A stretch of 64,000 nt of DNA, taken from the NCBI RefSeq assembly GCF_003265705.1, contig NW_020312785.1, positions 136,420,899-136,484,898 of the forward strand, given 5' to 3'. Source of the stretch: Callorhinus ursinus. Its lineage: Eukaryota; Chordata; Mammalia; Carnivora; Otariidae. Positions 36,510-47,934 of the stretch are shown here, one piece after another. Below the pieces are notes generated by a model. The model did no database searches, was not told where the DNA came from, and saw only the letters and a program-made list of their open reading frames with translations. Position numbers and translations under genes: made by a program. The stretch's first letter is position 1, and every line of letters begins with the position of its first letter.

Positions 36510-36720
36510 AAGACATGCAACGGGGCCAGACGCGGATCCCGGGCCACGAAGGGTGGAGAAGACCAGGGGGCAGACGCGCCACCCAGGAACGAACACACCC
36601 GCGGCTCCCGCGTCCTGCTCACGTGGTCTACATTCGCCCCTCCCATTGGGTGAACCTACCCGGAAACGGAGACCACGGGATCCCAGACAGGCTGCTCCTC
36701 GCCACGTAGCCCAACAGATG
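36510..36720. promoter_or_regulatory. Short intronic CpG island
   Basis: About 19 CpG in 210 bp at roughly 62% G+C by hand count, close to the number expected by chance, while the rest of the window is strongly CpG-depleted. It contains an E-box (CACGTG, near 36620) and a reversed CCAAT box (CCATTGGG, near 36644). An A20 tract lies at 36383-36401. Could be a methylation-protected regulatory element or a GC-rich repeat insertion. Confidence 0.55.
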
Positions 36721-36725
36721 TTGGA

Positions 36726-37137
36726 AGTGTGCTCTAGACAAGATGCAGAATCAGAATTTGTATTCCAGGACACCTGCCCTAAAGGTTTGGTGTGCGCTTG
36801 TTGGGTCTGGAGCACAGCATGGTGTGTTCTGTCTACTTTGGTGTGATCCTCTCTGTTACATTTTTCTGCAGGTTTGTGACCCTTGGTCTTACCTATTGCT
36901 GAATCCCTTCCCACTCCCACCCCAGGACACATTTCACTTTCTTTTCTGCTATTGTCATTTGCTGTTCCTGCAAGAATTTCACAAACCACCCCCCATACCT
37001 TGTTCCAATATGACATACAGCAGGCACAAAAGTCATGGTTAAAAACACCCTACAATTCTCATTTCAAACATGACGAACCTGAGTTCCACTACTCTAGTTC
37101 CAATTCCACCCAGTGACCTTTTACTTCTGTCCTTTTT
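36726..37137. other. Intronic stretch without gene
   Basis: Nothing recognised beyond a short MER5-like GCAGAATCAGAATTTG (36743). Confidence 0.35.
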
Positions 37138-37150
37138 AAAACTCATGCTC

Positions 37151-37339
37151 CTAGGTGGCTCAGTTGGTTTAGCGTCTGCCTTCACCTCAGGTCATGATCC
37201 AGGGGTCCTGGGATCAGTCCTGCACCAGACTCCTTCCTCAGTGGGAAGTCTGCTTCTCCCTCTGCCCTCCCCCCTGTTTGCGCGCTCTCTCTCTAATAAA
37301 TAAATAAAATCTTTAAAAATAAATAAATAAAAACTAAAT
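37151..37339 (+). mobile_element. SINEC with 13-bp target-site duplication
   Basis: SINEC lacking the first bases of the head. AAAACTCATGCTC flanks it at 37138-37150 and 37340-37352. Confidence 0.95.
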
Positions 37340-37397
37340 AAAACTCATGCTCTACCATTCCCAAATCTCCTACTCTTTTTCAAACAAAAAGCAGCTG

Positions 37398-37505
37398 GGG
37401 CACCTGGGTGCCTCAGTCAGTTGAGCATCTGACTCTTGATTCATCACCTCAGGGTTGTGAGACTGAGCTTGTATCAGGCTCCACGCTGGAGTGGAACCTG
37501 CTTAG

Positions 37506-37542
<37 letters not shown>

Positions 37543-37600
37543 TGCCCCTCCCTTCCCCCCAGTGTGCTCTCTCACTCTCAAAACAATAATAAAATAGAAG
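37398..37600 (+). mobile_element. SINEC, first of a tandem pair
   Basis: GGGGCACCTGGGTGCCTCAG head and a (CT)n block (37509-37540). The tail is followed at once by another SINE. Flanks AAAAAGCAGC and AAAAAGCGGC lie outside the pair as a whole. Confidence 0.9.
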
Positions 37601-37815
37601 GGATGCCTGCGTGGCTCAGTTGGTTAAGCATCTGCCTTCGGCACAGATCATGATCTCAGGGTCCTGGGATCGAGCCCTGCATCAGGCTCCTTGCTCAGCA
37701 GGGAGTCTGCTTCTCCCTCTACCTGCCATCCCCTCTGCTCATGCTCGCTCTTGCTCGCTCTCTCTCTCTACTCTCTGGCAAAACTAAATAAAATCTTTAA
37801 AAATAATAATAATAA
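37601..37815 (+). mobile_element. SINEC, second of a tandem pair
   Basis: GGGATGCCTGCGTGGCTCAG head, ATCGAGCCCTGCATCAGGCT core and AATAAT-rich tail. Probably inserted into the A-rich tail of the SINE at 37398. Confidence 0.92.
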
Positions 37816-37825
37816 AAAAAGCGGC

Positions 37826-39604
37826 CTACATTTTAAAGAACAACTGGTTCCCATAACAAAGCCCATCCTCTTAATTGTACTTTTGCTCCAAAATAAATGG
37901 GAGCAATGCCTGTCTCCCACATGCCCACACCTTGCTGTCACGTCTCTGCCCAGGTTTTAGGATTAACACAAAAACTGCTGAAGAGCATTTCTAGCCCAGA
38001 GCCAAGAATGTCAGGCCATCTAAAGGCATGGCAAAATGTCTATATGATTGCCCCACACATTAAAATGGAATAGGATGAAAGGTACACCTTGTTTCTCTTC
38101 TCTTCAATCCCCGATTGTGATACAAATAGTCTATCAGTTAGGAACTCTCTAGGTTGCAAGTAACAGAAAACTGACTGACAGTGTTCTAAACTTCAGGACC
38201 CTTTTTATCACTTAGCAACAAGTCAAGAGTTGGATGGTCCCACAGCCGGTATAATGGCTCTTCCCACTCTTCTGCTGTGTATCCTTTGTGTAGTGGCTTT
38301 GGCCCAAAGGCACAATCCCTCAGGGTGACAAGATGGCTGCCACAGCTCCAGGTGCCTGCCTTGTCATCACAGATCAATATCCAAAGTAGGAAGAAAGGGA
38401 AATGAGGCCAAGGGGCTTTCTCCTTTTATAGTGTTCTCCTCTTCCCAGAATGAAAATACTCTCCCCCTACCCCTGGCGGCCTTCTCTTTATGACCTACTG
38501 GTCAGAACTGGGTACTGTGATCATCACTACCTACAGGAGGGGCTGCTGAGCGGGTACCCGGCCAAGAGGGAACTGCTTAGTGGTAAGGAGCTCAGACCAA
38601 GCACAATTCATCCCAGGGCTTGGGACCATCAGCTATAAAATAAATCAGGGGTCTAGGGGCAAGACCAGAGGAGTGGCTATTGGGTTGTCAATAGCTTCTG
38701 TCAGGTAGAGTCTCCAGAACTATTTCTGGGGCTGCCTGAGAGAAAGAGCACATTTTGAGCACATAATAGTATGACAGAATTCCTCTTCCTTAGGCTTTGA
38801 TGGCTATGCCCAGGTACTCCAAACTCATCTTGGAAACAGCCAAGGCTGAATAAGAAGTAAATATTCTTTCACTAGAACATGTTTGGGATAGGATATACAT
38901 GTATCAGACTCAAAAATGAAAGAACAGAAAAACAAATTCGCTGCCTTCTTGTCTTGTCTTCCTGAACATTCAAGGGCAAATTCAGTGGAAAGATTGAACT
39001 GGTTCATTTTCACCAACACAGAAAATGTTAAAGGAACTCCTTAGCTTGTCTGGCTCTGTCGTTCTCAGTGACAACAGAAGCACTTTTTGGCATGGCTCAG
39101 TCACAATTTCCAGTCACATTTATGACGCCCATCATATCCGCTCCCTAAACTCAGGCCTTCCTGACCCCGTGACTCTCCTGGGCTTGTGTCCTTTGGTCTT
39201 TTCAGGGCACAGAACCTTCAGTTGTGCTGGTTGAGTTGCAGACCTCTTCTCATGCCCACTCTGGCCCCTCTTTGCTCAATAAATGCCAACTCACTCATCC
39301 TACTAGAATTACCTCACCAAACACTTCTCGGAACCTCCAGATAAAATTGGTGGGTCCCTCCTTTGAGACTGCAGAGCACTGCGTTTCTATTTCAATTAGA
39401 AACACTTGTCTTTTATTATAGTTTATTGGTTTTGCTATCAAATCCCACACTCTACAGCTTCAGAGCTTGGCCATGTGGAATTTATCTTCGTGGCCCTGGT
39501 GTTGGGCGACGTGGCAGATACACAACATTGGTCCAAGGAAAGGATTTTTGTCTTCTTTGTTTTTTGCACCAAGGGCACTCATCACTGACTGGAAAACCTT
39601 CTTG
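37826..39604. other. Intronic stretch with possible ancient repeats
   Basis: No exon. 38130-38560 (GGTTGCAAGTAACAGAAAAC, GACAAGATGGCTGCCACAGC) resembles a common ancient repeat I cannot name. 39210-39300 has an AATAAA in TGCTCAATAAATGCC like an LTR end, not firm. Confidence 0.4.
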
Positions 39605-39614
39605 AAATCTCTGA

Positions 39615-39798
39615 AAAACAAACTGAGGGTTCTAGAGGGCAGCGTGGGGGGATGGGTTAGTCTGGTGATGGGTATTAAAGAGGGCACATACTAGATGGAA
39701 CACTGGGTATTATATGCAAACAATGAATCATGGAACACTACATCAAAAACTAATGATGTAATGTATGGGGGTTAACATAACATAATAATTAAAAAAAA
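39615..39798 (+). mobile_element. LINE-1, extremely 5'-truncated, with target-site duplication
   Basis: Only the last 184 bp of the carnivore L1 3' UTR and its A tail, matching the end of the L1 at 4578-4778. AAATCTCTGA flanks it at 39605-39614 and 39799-39808. Confidence 0.93.
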
Positions 39799-39894
39799 AA
39801 ATCTCTGAGTTCAGTCTCTGGCTGTTCCTTCCTCCTTTTTCATTCAGTCTTTCATTGTTATTCAAAGGCTCAGTCTGTACAATATGCTAGTCTA

Positions 39895-40392
39895 TAAAAG
39901 TGACCACAATACTTTGCATTTCTTCCCATCAAGAAGTGGGGTCTATCTCCCTACCTCCTGAATCTGCGTGGCCTTGTGATTTGCTCTGACCTGTAGAATG
40001 CATGGGAGGGGACACTGTCTGTTCCAAACCTAGGCTTCAAGAAGTCTTTAATCTTCTGTTCCTGCTACGTTTGAAAGCCTGTCCAGCCACATGTGAACAG
40101 ACCCAGGGCCTGCTACACGATGAGGGACACGTAATTCATTGGCACTGCCCCACCCTTCAGTTGCCCAGCCAACCAACCACCAAACATGTGAGCAAGGCCA
40201 CCTAGGAATACCAAGCCCAACCCATTTGTGAAATGACTGCAGATACCTTAAGCAGGCCTAAATGAGATCATTTAAACTCAGTTCAGACAAGAAGAAATGC
40301 CCAGCATAACTATAAGCTAAATAAATGGTTATGGTTTGAAGACACTTAGTTGTGGGATATTTGTTGTAGAACAGATAACCAGTAAATAGACC
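39895..40392 (+). mobile_element. MLT1-like solo LTR (ERVL-MaLR)
   Basis: The order GTGGCCTTGTGATTTGC, CAAACATGTGAGCAAGGCC, AGCTAAATAAATGGTTATGG and AGACACTTAGTTGTGGGAT is that of MaLR-type LTRs, ending near GAACAGATAACC. It is old, with borders approximate. Confidence 0.72.
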
Positions 40393-40461
40393 TCCAGATG
40401 AATTTATAACATTTAAAGTTAGATAGGCTAAGAATACCTTCCAGCCCAAATCCCTCTTTTT

Positions 40462-40649
40462 TTTTTTAAGATTTTTTATTTTTTATTAGAGAGAGAGAGT
40501 ACAAGCAGGGGGAGCAGCAGGCAGAGGGAGAGGGAGAAACAGACTCCCCACTCAGCAGGAATCCTGATGTGGGGCTCGAACCCAGGACACCGGGATCATG
40601 ACCTGAGCCGAAGGCAGACACTTAACCGTCTGAGCCACCCAGGCACCCC
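40462..40649 (-). mobile_element. SINEC with 17-bp target-site duplication (head-to-head pair, left)
   Basis: Reverse SINEC. CCCAAATCCCTCTTTTT flanks it at 40445-40461 and 40650-40666 without mismatch. It faces the SINE at 40688 head to head with a 38-bp spacer. Confidence 0.97.
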
Positions 40650-40687
40650 CCCAAATCCCTCTTTTTAATAAGAAACTGAAGCCCAGG

Positions 40688-40917
40688 GGCACCTGGGTGA
40701 CTCAGTCATTTAAGCATCTGTCTTTGGCTCAGGTCATGATCTCAGGGTCCTGGGATCAAGCCCCACATCAGGCTCCCTGCTCAGCAGGGAGTCTGCTTCC
40801 TCTCCCTCTGCAGCTTCCCCTGCTTGTGCTTTCTCTCTCTCATTCTCTCTCAAATAAATAATAAAAATCTTAAAGAAAGAAAGAAAAGAAAAGAGAAAAG
40901 AAAAGAGAAAAAAAAGA
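40688..40917 (+). mobile_element. SINEC with long A/G tail (head-to-head pair, right)
   Basis: Forward SINEC whose tail has grown into about 50 bp of AAAGA/AAAAGAG units. AAACTGAAGCCCAGG flanks it at 40673-40687 and 40918-40932. Confidence 0.97.
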
Positions 40918-40932
40918 AAACTGAAGCCCAGG

Positions 40933-41118
40933 GAGGCTGAGCAATTAACTCCAAAGTACACAGAGCCAGGACTCAGAAGATGCTCTTATTCTAGATCTCA
41001 TTGGTCTTACCATTTCACACCATAACAAGGACTTGAATAAGGGTCTATTATGTTCCCCCCAAACCCATCAAGAGACTGTTAAGAGGATTATGACACAGGC
41101 ATCCCATTAAATACCATG
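40933..41118 (-). mobile_element. Probable MIR remnant
   Basis: GAAACTGAAGCCCAGGGAGG (across the SINE insertion) and CAGAGCCAGGACTCAGAAG are reversed MIR core segments, split by the SINE at 40688. Confidence 0.55.
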
Positions 41119-41131
41119 CAGCTGATTTTTT

Positions 41132-41346
41132 TATTATTTTTATTTTTTTTAAAGATTTTATTTATTTGAGAGAGAGAGCATGAGTGAGAGAGAAAGCATG
41201 AGCGGTGGCAGGGGTGAAGGGGCAGAGGGAGAAGCAGACTCCCCACTAAGCAGGGAGCCCAATGTGGAGCTCGATACCAGGACTACCAGGCCCATGACCT
41301 GGGCCAAAGGCAGACGTTTAACCGACTGAGCCACCCAGGTGCCCCA
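41132..41346 (-). mobile_element. SINEC with 13-bp target-site duplication
   Basis: Reverse SINEC. CAGCTGATTTTTT flanks it at 41119-41131 and 41347-41359. Confidence 0.96.
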
Positions 41347-41359
41347 CAGCTGATTTTTT

Positions 41360-42212
41360 TTAAAATGACAGACTTGCTGCTCACATACACACATACAGTG
41401 GTACAGAAAGATTTCCAAGAGTGTTATGTGGAAAATACCAACAAAACAAAATACAAAAGACAACAGATCACAAGACAATTTATAACATATAGCCCCATTT
41501 CCCTCTCTTGTCGAAAACAAGACACACATGCATGTGCCTGGAATGGTTACTCTGGGGAACAGATGGGCAGAGAGCAAGGGAGCAGCAAAGAGCAACCAAC
41601 ATGTTAAAAAAAAAAAAAAAAGGCAAAGCAAAATTCTACCAGATTAAAATAAGCACGAAAGAGAAAGTTTCTTCATTCTCTTTCCACAGAAGCACACACA
41701 GGTCAGGAGCAGAGCACCCCCCAGGTCAAGCTCACTGCACCTTTATCATCAAAAGTTGGCAATTACACTACTCATCATCATATATAATTATGATATTAGT
41801 AGCTACTTTGATTAAGCCTCTCTAAAAGTGTTAATTTACTTATCTCACAAGGTCTCCATGAAACACAGGAGAAGAAATGTGCCACCTATCTTACAAAGTA
41901 AGAAATGGTGGTACGAGAAATGCAGTAAGGTTAAGGCCAATTGGTAGAACCATCAGAATATTCCAAGTTCCTGACTTTCAGTCCTGACTTTTCAGCACTG
42001 AACCCACTAATGTGACGTATCTGCATATTATTTGTGATAATGAGGAAAAGCACGGACAGCATGATGACTGGGGATGGGTTCAAAAGCCAGCAAATCAAAG
42101 CCATCAGAGGAGGTCTAAGTGGCAGAAAAAATACTCGTAAGAGAAACGACGGGGATTTTTTTTTTTTTTTATTTCAAAAGTCAACCAACTCTAGCAGGTT
42201 CTTTTGTATTTC
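41360..42212. other. Intronic stretch without gene
   Basis: A weak MIR-like segment at 41830-41960 and a T14 tract at 42157; nothing else. Confidence 0.4.
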
Positions 42213-42226
42213 AAAGATCAGATTCT

Positions 42227-42407
42227 TTTTTTTTTTAAGATTTTTTTTATTTATTTATTTGAGAGAAAGAGAGAGAGCACGAGAAGGGGGAGGGTCAGAG
42301 GGAGGAGCAGACTTGGGAGCCTGATGCGATACTCAATCTCGGGACTCTGGGATCATGACCTGAGCCGAAGGCAGCCACTCAACTCACTGAGCCACCCAGG
42401 TGCCCCC
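42227..42407 (-). mobile_element. SINEC with 14-bp target-site duplication
   Basis: Reverse SINEC with a small internal deletion in the core. AAAGATCAGATTCT flanks it at 42213-42226 and 42408-42421. Confidence 0.96.
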
Positions 42408-42421
42408 AAAGATCAGATTCT

Positions 42422-43369
42422 AAAGAGACGCCTCCTCAAGCTCAGCAATCTGCACTATGCATCCCACTGGAGGAAAGAATATTTATGGCCTCACTGCACA
42501 CAGAAATCCTGGATGCCCTGGGAGCCTATGTCTACACTGTCCAAAGGGAGAAGGACTTCTTTCCTCCTCAAGGAGTCATGAAGAAGAGCGGAGAATAAAT
42601 GCACCCCTTCACTCGCACTCCCCAGGTCCCAGGACCCCATTTACCTGAGCCAACCAGGGGTGAGGGAGCCGGCCAGAACCTTTGTCTGCATCCCCCAATG
42701 ACAGGAGGCAGGAGGAGGCATTGCTCTGGGTCCTCACTGCGCCCGAGTGACTGCAGCCCATAAGGAGGGCCGAGGGCCTCCAGCCGGAGCCCTGCCAGTC
42801 CTGCCCAGCCCCAGCACAGCTCACACAGGCTGCCAGGCTTCAGCCTTGAGCGAACATTCTCTCGGGTGTCTTCTCTACTCTGTCGGTGCAGCAGAGAGCA
42901 GGAGGGCAAATAAAACTTCAGAAATACAGGATTTGCCTCTTCAGCAGTAACACACGCCAAAGAGGCCACCCAGCTCTTCTCTGATCTGTGCAGAATCCTG
43001 GCAAAGGGAATCCAAGGCTGCAAAGCTTGGGGCCCCCTTCCTTCCACGGCTGGGCTTGGGGACCTCCCGAGCGGGGCTGGTGGAGCTGGGCCCCCAAAGC
43101 ATTCTCGGCTTCGCCGCTAAAATCTCTGTTGGTTCTGCTTTGCTTCCCTCATTCGGGGAGAGGCCCAGGAGTCTCAGAGATGTGATGGATGGGCTGTCTC
43201 TCACCTGGCAAGAGAACAGGGCCTTTCCCAAGAGCAAAAGCTCAGCTGCAAAACAACCCCACTGTCCCTGCTTCTCCCTACACGCTGAATCAGAACTTCC
43301 CAGCAGCTGAGGTACACAAGAGCATCATATGAAGAGCCAAACACATGGCGATGGCTTCAAGTCGTGTTC
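42422..43369. other. GC-rich unique intronic block
   Basis: No repeat recognised. 42590-43250 is distinctly G+C-rich for this window. Open frames of up to 159 codons occur on the minus strand but look like by-products of base composition. Confidence 0.45.
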
Positions 43370-43448
43370 TGGCCACGGAGCCAGTTTCCTTGACTGCAAA
43401 ATGGAGAGAAGACCTACCTAACAGGATTACCGTAAGAATTACAGGAGG
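43370..43448 (+). mobile_element. MIR fragment
   Basis: TTCCTTGACTGCAAAATGGAG, CCTACCTAACAGGATTACCG in MIR order. Confidence 0.6.
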
Positions 43449-43673
43449 CAGCTGGTCTCAAGGAGGGGTGATTCTGCGCCCCCCTCCCCACCCCTGCCAG
43501 GAAGCATTTGGCAAATTCTGGAGACACTTTTTGGTTGTCACAATGGGTGGTGGGGTGGTGCTACTACCCTCAAGCAGGTACAAGCCAGGCATGCTGAACA
43601 TCCTACATCGCTCAGAACAGCTCCTCACAACAAAGAACTACCTTGCCAACAGTATCAACGTTGAGAAACCCTG
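43449..43673 (+). mobile_element. MER20-type hAT DNA element
   Basis: CAGCTGGTCTCAAGGAGGGG at the left and GTTGAGAAACCCTG at the right are its degenerate terminal inverted repeats; inside are GGAAGCATTTGGCAAATTCTGG and GAACATCCTACATCGC. The 225-bp length and order fit MER20. Nonautonomous. Confidence 0.85.
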
Positions 43674-44751
43674 GTGTCAGGGGACAGATGCAGAAGGAAC
43701 ATATAAACTACAGCGCACCATTTACAGCAGGAGAGAAGAATGTGTTTTTGTGGCATCTGAACTATTTCCATGGGACAAAAGTAGTTTCCTGTTTGTTTTT
43801 TTTACATCAATGCATGAGTATACCTGGAAACTTCAAGCTTCTAGGCTAGCAGCTGGAAAAGAGAGGGCGCCAAGTAGAGTGTACTACATAGGCTATAAAT
43901 GATAAATGCGTACTGTCTAGTACACAAGAGCTTTTGAATCCAAAGATGTATGCAGATCTGGCAAGTAGCAGGGCTTAAGGAGGACCAAAAGAAGAGTTCA
44001 AGGAGATAAGGCACCAAGTAGATGAATGAAAAGTAGCTATCCTAAAGACAGGTATCAGGCATAGGCAGTCTTTCCAGCTGCTGACCCCGCCAAGGAGGAT
44101 CCAAGGGGAATGAAGATCCTGAAGGCAATGCCAACCTACTAATGGAACTCAGGATTCCGATGACAGTGTCCCTGGATCCTAACCCTAGCAGGGCTTCTTG
44201 ATAATCTCTCTAGGTTGTCAAGAGTAGGTATCAAAGAGTCTGTGGAGGGCTATAAAATCGGCTAAGAGCAGAAGATGATGGGGGTAGAGGGGGTAGAGTT
44301 TGTAGAAGAGAAATAGAATCACTAAATTTGTAGCAAGATAGGGTGGGGATTCTGGTGCCTGGCAGACCCCAAAAATTGCCAAGTCAGTGTTAGACAGCCA
44401 GCTTGATAACACAGCTCAGGTGGGTGGGTGGGTGGGTGGGCAGGTAGGGTAGATAGATGGGATAGTTTATCCAGCCCAGAACTGTCCCTATGGACATTAA
44501 CCCTAAAACACTCAACTTCCCAAATATTTTTATTTCCTATGTAACCTATTAAAGATCTATTACTTACAAAATCTTTCTTCCCCTCTTGAGCTCAATAGTA
44601 TCATTTGACTTCTTGCACATTTCAGAAAGTACACCATATGCTGTTCTAAGGTACTGGAGACAAAGAGTCTGCTCACTCAGCCTGCACAGCCCCTACATCG
44701 GGGGGGGGGGGGTCACAGACATGGAAGGCAGCCCAGTCCATCGACTGCACA
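43674..44751. other. Intronic stretch without gene
   Basis: Contains a (GGGT)n tract (44419-44441) and a G13 run (44700-44712). No gene seen. Confidence 0.4.
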
Positions 44752-44945
44752 GTATCAGTGACCTGGGTTCAAAATTCAGCCCCTTACCAGGTATACAACA
44801 TATAACCTCTTAGGCTTTTATATCCTCACTCTCTATTAGGAAACTAGGATGTATCTTGTAAGAATCTTGTAAAGATTAAATGAAGTGATGTCTATTAAAG
44901 TACTAACCACTATGCCTAGCATTTTGATTAATTTTGATAGCTACT
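44752..44945 (+). mobile_element. MIR SINE
   Basis: CAGTGACCTGGGTTCAAAATTC, TGTAAAGATTAAATGAAGTG and ACCACTATGCCTAGCATTTTG are in MIR order. Confidence 0.78.
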
Positions 44946-46761
44946 GGCATAATTTTATATATTGTATTTATATAAATTATTATTGGTCATCCACAACCTT
45001 CTTTCATCATATGTGAATTCTGTCTCAATAAAGTTGTTTTTTTATAAAAAGGTAAATACCAAAGACAGCATACCAAATGGGCTACAGAGGTTGCCCAGCC
45101 ATAAAGGCCAACCTTCACTTAGTTTATCAGTGGCTTGCCCAACCTTCCTTTCCAAATCTGTCTTCCATGACACATCATCCTCCCTACTCCCCAAGGTCTA
45201 ATATTCCAGCCTGACTGCAGTGACCCTAGAATGCTTCCTTTACCCAAATTCTCTTTAATGCTCAGAAAACCACGGAGTTAATCTCAACTAAATAATAGCA
45301 AGTGAATAGTCACTTTCCTTAATAGTCATACTAATATGTATATGACTTCTAGAAAGTTTTTCCAATTATTAACATTTTATACCATTTGTCATTTGTACCC
45401 TCTCTTCTCTCCTTTCCCCCTATACACACACATATAAATATAATTATTACATATAAATATAATTAAATATAATTATATTTATTATATATAAATATAAATA
45501 TAACTTTTTCCTAAACCACATGAGAGTAAGTTACATACATCATGGCCTTTTTACCCTTAAGTATTAACTACTTCGGTATGTCTTCCCTAAAACAAGGATA
45601 TTTTCTTACATGATCGTAATATAGTTATCAACTACCTTTATCTAATCCACTGTCCATGTTCTAGTTTTTCAATACAAGAATCAGATCTAGTTTAGGGTCA
45701 CATTGCAAGATTTCCACAGCCCTCTTGGTCTTTTAGGATATTGCCATTTTTAAGAATGCAATATACATGGAGTAGATTTTTGAGTAGAAATAGCTTAAAA
45801 TCCTCTATTTTCTAGTCTCTGACCTTGCTTTATTTTTCTTCTTGGAACCTAGCACTACCAGGCATACATAGCACATATCTATTTGTTGATGGTCTCCCCC
45901 AGGGAAGTGTAAGTTTCATGTGGCCACTCTCCATGGCTTACTACCATACCCTCATGATAATGTAAGCATTCAGTATTTGCTGAATACTCCTTCCAAATTG
46001 ACCTCCTTCTAAACCTCTCTCCCAGTGTCAGCAAAAGAGGGATCAAACAACCCCGCTCTCAACAGCTGACCCCAACCATATACCTGGATCCCCTGTTCCT
46101 TGATGTGCTCCTTCATACTGTCTACAATGAAGTTCAGTGCGGGAATGTCCCCAGACTAAGAGTTGTCTATCTTGCCTTAAATTAAAACTTCCCACGGAAG
46201 CCTATCTATATAAAATCATCCACCAATATTCTAGGCAGAAAACAGCAACTAAATTATTTATTCTGGAACGAAGCCCTATTTAAGTACAGATAAATGGTGG
46301 AATTAGTTCAACTGAATCAAAACAGCTTTTTTTTTTTTTTTAATCTGAAGGTCCCCTTGACCTAAGATCATCATCCTGAGCAGCACTAATACTTGCCTTT
46401 TGGGCAAGGCAGGCAGACTAATTTTAAAATTATGCTTGAGAAGGTACGCAAAATTGTTACACTTTATTAAGACAATAAAAAAAATCCCCAAACTTTATCG
46501 TTTTAATATAAAGCTGTTCTTAAATTGTGTTTTATTTACTTAATTTGATGGTGTGTTTAGGAGGGTGATGTTTTACACTTAGTTTTAAGTACCCAAAAGG
46601 TAATTATCTGTGAAAAACTCCAGAAGAAAAATGGCTCTGAGCTTAATGTAACACGAAAGTAAAATTGCCCAACAGCAGAAAACGGGAAGATAGAGCCAAG
46701 GGAAGAGTAAATCCTCAGATGAGCTTGTCCAACTTTACTTACTGAGAGTTTATCAAGCTTA
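44946..46761. other. AT-rich intronic stretch
   Basis: Holds the AT repeat at 45421-45503. 45600-45850 and 45890-46000 may be very old LINE sequence. No exon. Confidence 0.4.
45421..45503. repeat. AT-rich low-complexity repeat (ATATAAATATAATT)n
   Basis: Repeating TATAAATATAATTA units following TATACACACACA. Confidence 0.9.
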
Positions 46762-46774
46762 AACCCTACACATT

Positions 46775-46963
46775 TTTTTTTAAGATTTTATTTATTTATT
46801 TGACAGAGACAGAGAGAGAGGAAACACAAGCAGGGGGAGTGGGAGAGGGAGAAGCAGGCTTCCCGCTGAGCAGGGAGCCCGATGCGGGGCTCGATTCCAG
46901 GACCCCGGGATCACGACCTGAGCCAAAGGCAAACACTTAATGACTGAGTCCCCCAGGTGCCCC
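46775..46963 (-). mobile_element. SINEC with target-site duplication
   Basis: Reverse SINEC. AACCCTACACATT (46762-46774) and AACCCTACATATT (46964-46976) flank it with one mismatch. Confidence 0.95.
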
Positions 46964-47205
46964 AACCCTACATATTCTATTCCCCCAAAAGACTTGCTAC
47001 TTAGGAAAACAGATAGTAGTAGCCCCAAGACACTTTGCTTTTCAACTTGAGGCACTTTATTCCTCAGGGTCTCAATGGGAGATCCAATTCATCTTGCTTT
47101 TTACCCAACAATTTGGGGAAAGACAATAAAATACTTCTAAAATATTAAATCAGGCTAATATATTATACAATAAGCTGTACAAGTTTTTTGAGACCCCTGA
47201 TTTCT

Positions 47206-47398
47206 TTTTTTTTTAAGAAATTATTTGAGATGGAGGGAGAGAGAGAGTGCGTGCACGAGCAGGGGGAGGGGCGGAGGTAGGGGCAGAAGCAGACTCCCCG
47301 CTGAGCAGGGAGCCTGACGTGGGGCTCAATCCCAGGACCTCGGGATCATGACCTGAAGAGAAGGCAGATGCTTAACTGACTGAGCCACCCAGGCACCT
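47206..47398 (-). mobile_element. SINEC with target-site duplication
   Basis: Reverse SINEC. AGACCCCTGATTTCT (near 47191) and AGACCCCTGTGATTTCT (near 47401) flank it with a two-base difference. Confidence 0.93.
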
Positions 47399-47934
47399 CA
47401 AGACCCCTGTGATTTCTAAAAATGTTTTCAGGTAGGGAGCATTAAGGGGTTCCATGTCCAGTAGCATTTACCTCACTACCATCTGCAAATGGAGAAGCCC
47501 TGCTCACAGAACACAGGACAAGAGCTAACTCTACTACTCAGCCAACTGCCCCAACACCGAAGGCTTCGGCTGAGTTAGAGGCAACTCCACGTTCATCATT
47601 AAATTCTGTTTAATTCAAATAAAAGGGGAGAAAGGAACACTTGCCCCAAAGAGCATTAAAGTTTAAACACTTCAACCCGTATCAAGTAAAATCAATTCTG
47701 AGTAAACAAGAATGGAAGCCTAATCTAAATTGGCAGGAATTTGGAATTATTGAATATCTTCAAGGACTTTGGTTTTAAGACTTTCAAGTGAGGGATATAA
47801 TGAGCAGCAGGTTTATCAGTTACTGCCCCATGAAGAGCTTCTCCCTGAAGATAAAAGGACAGCTTGACAGGGGCCTAAGACAGCACAGCACTTAGCAAAA
47901 TAGCCTTGGCTCCACTTAAAGAAACAATTTTTTT

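Noticed and set aside
36453..37016. 187-codon frame on the minus strand over the CpG island
   Set aside because: Sequence looks non-protein-like and half of it is explained by stop-poor GC-rich DNA; no family resemblance.
42568..43047. 159-codon frame on the minus strand
   Set aside because: No recognisable domain. It lies in GC-rich sequence where stops are rare, and I found no convincing splice borders in frame.
43345..43902. 185-codon frame on the plus strand
   Set aside because: It runs through a MIR and the MER20 element, so it is a chance frame over repeats.
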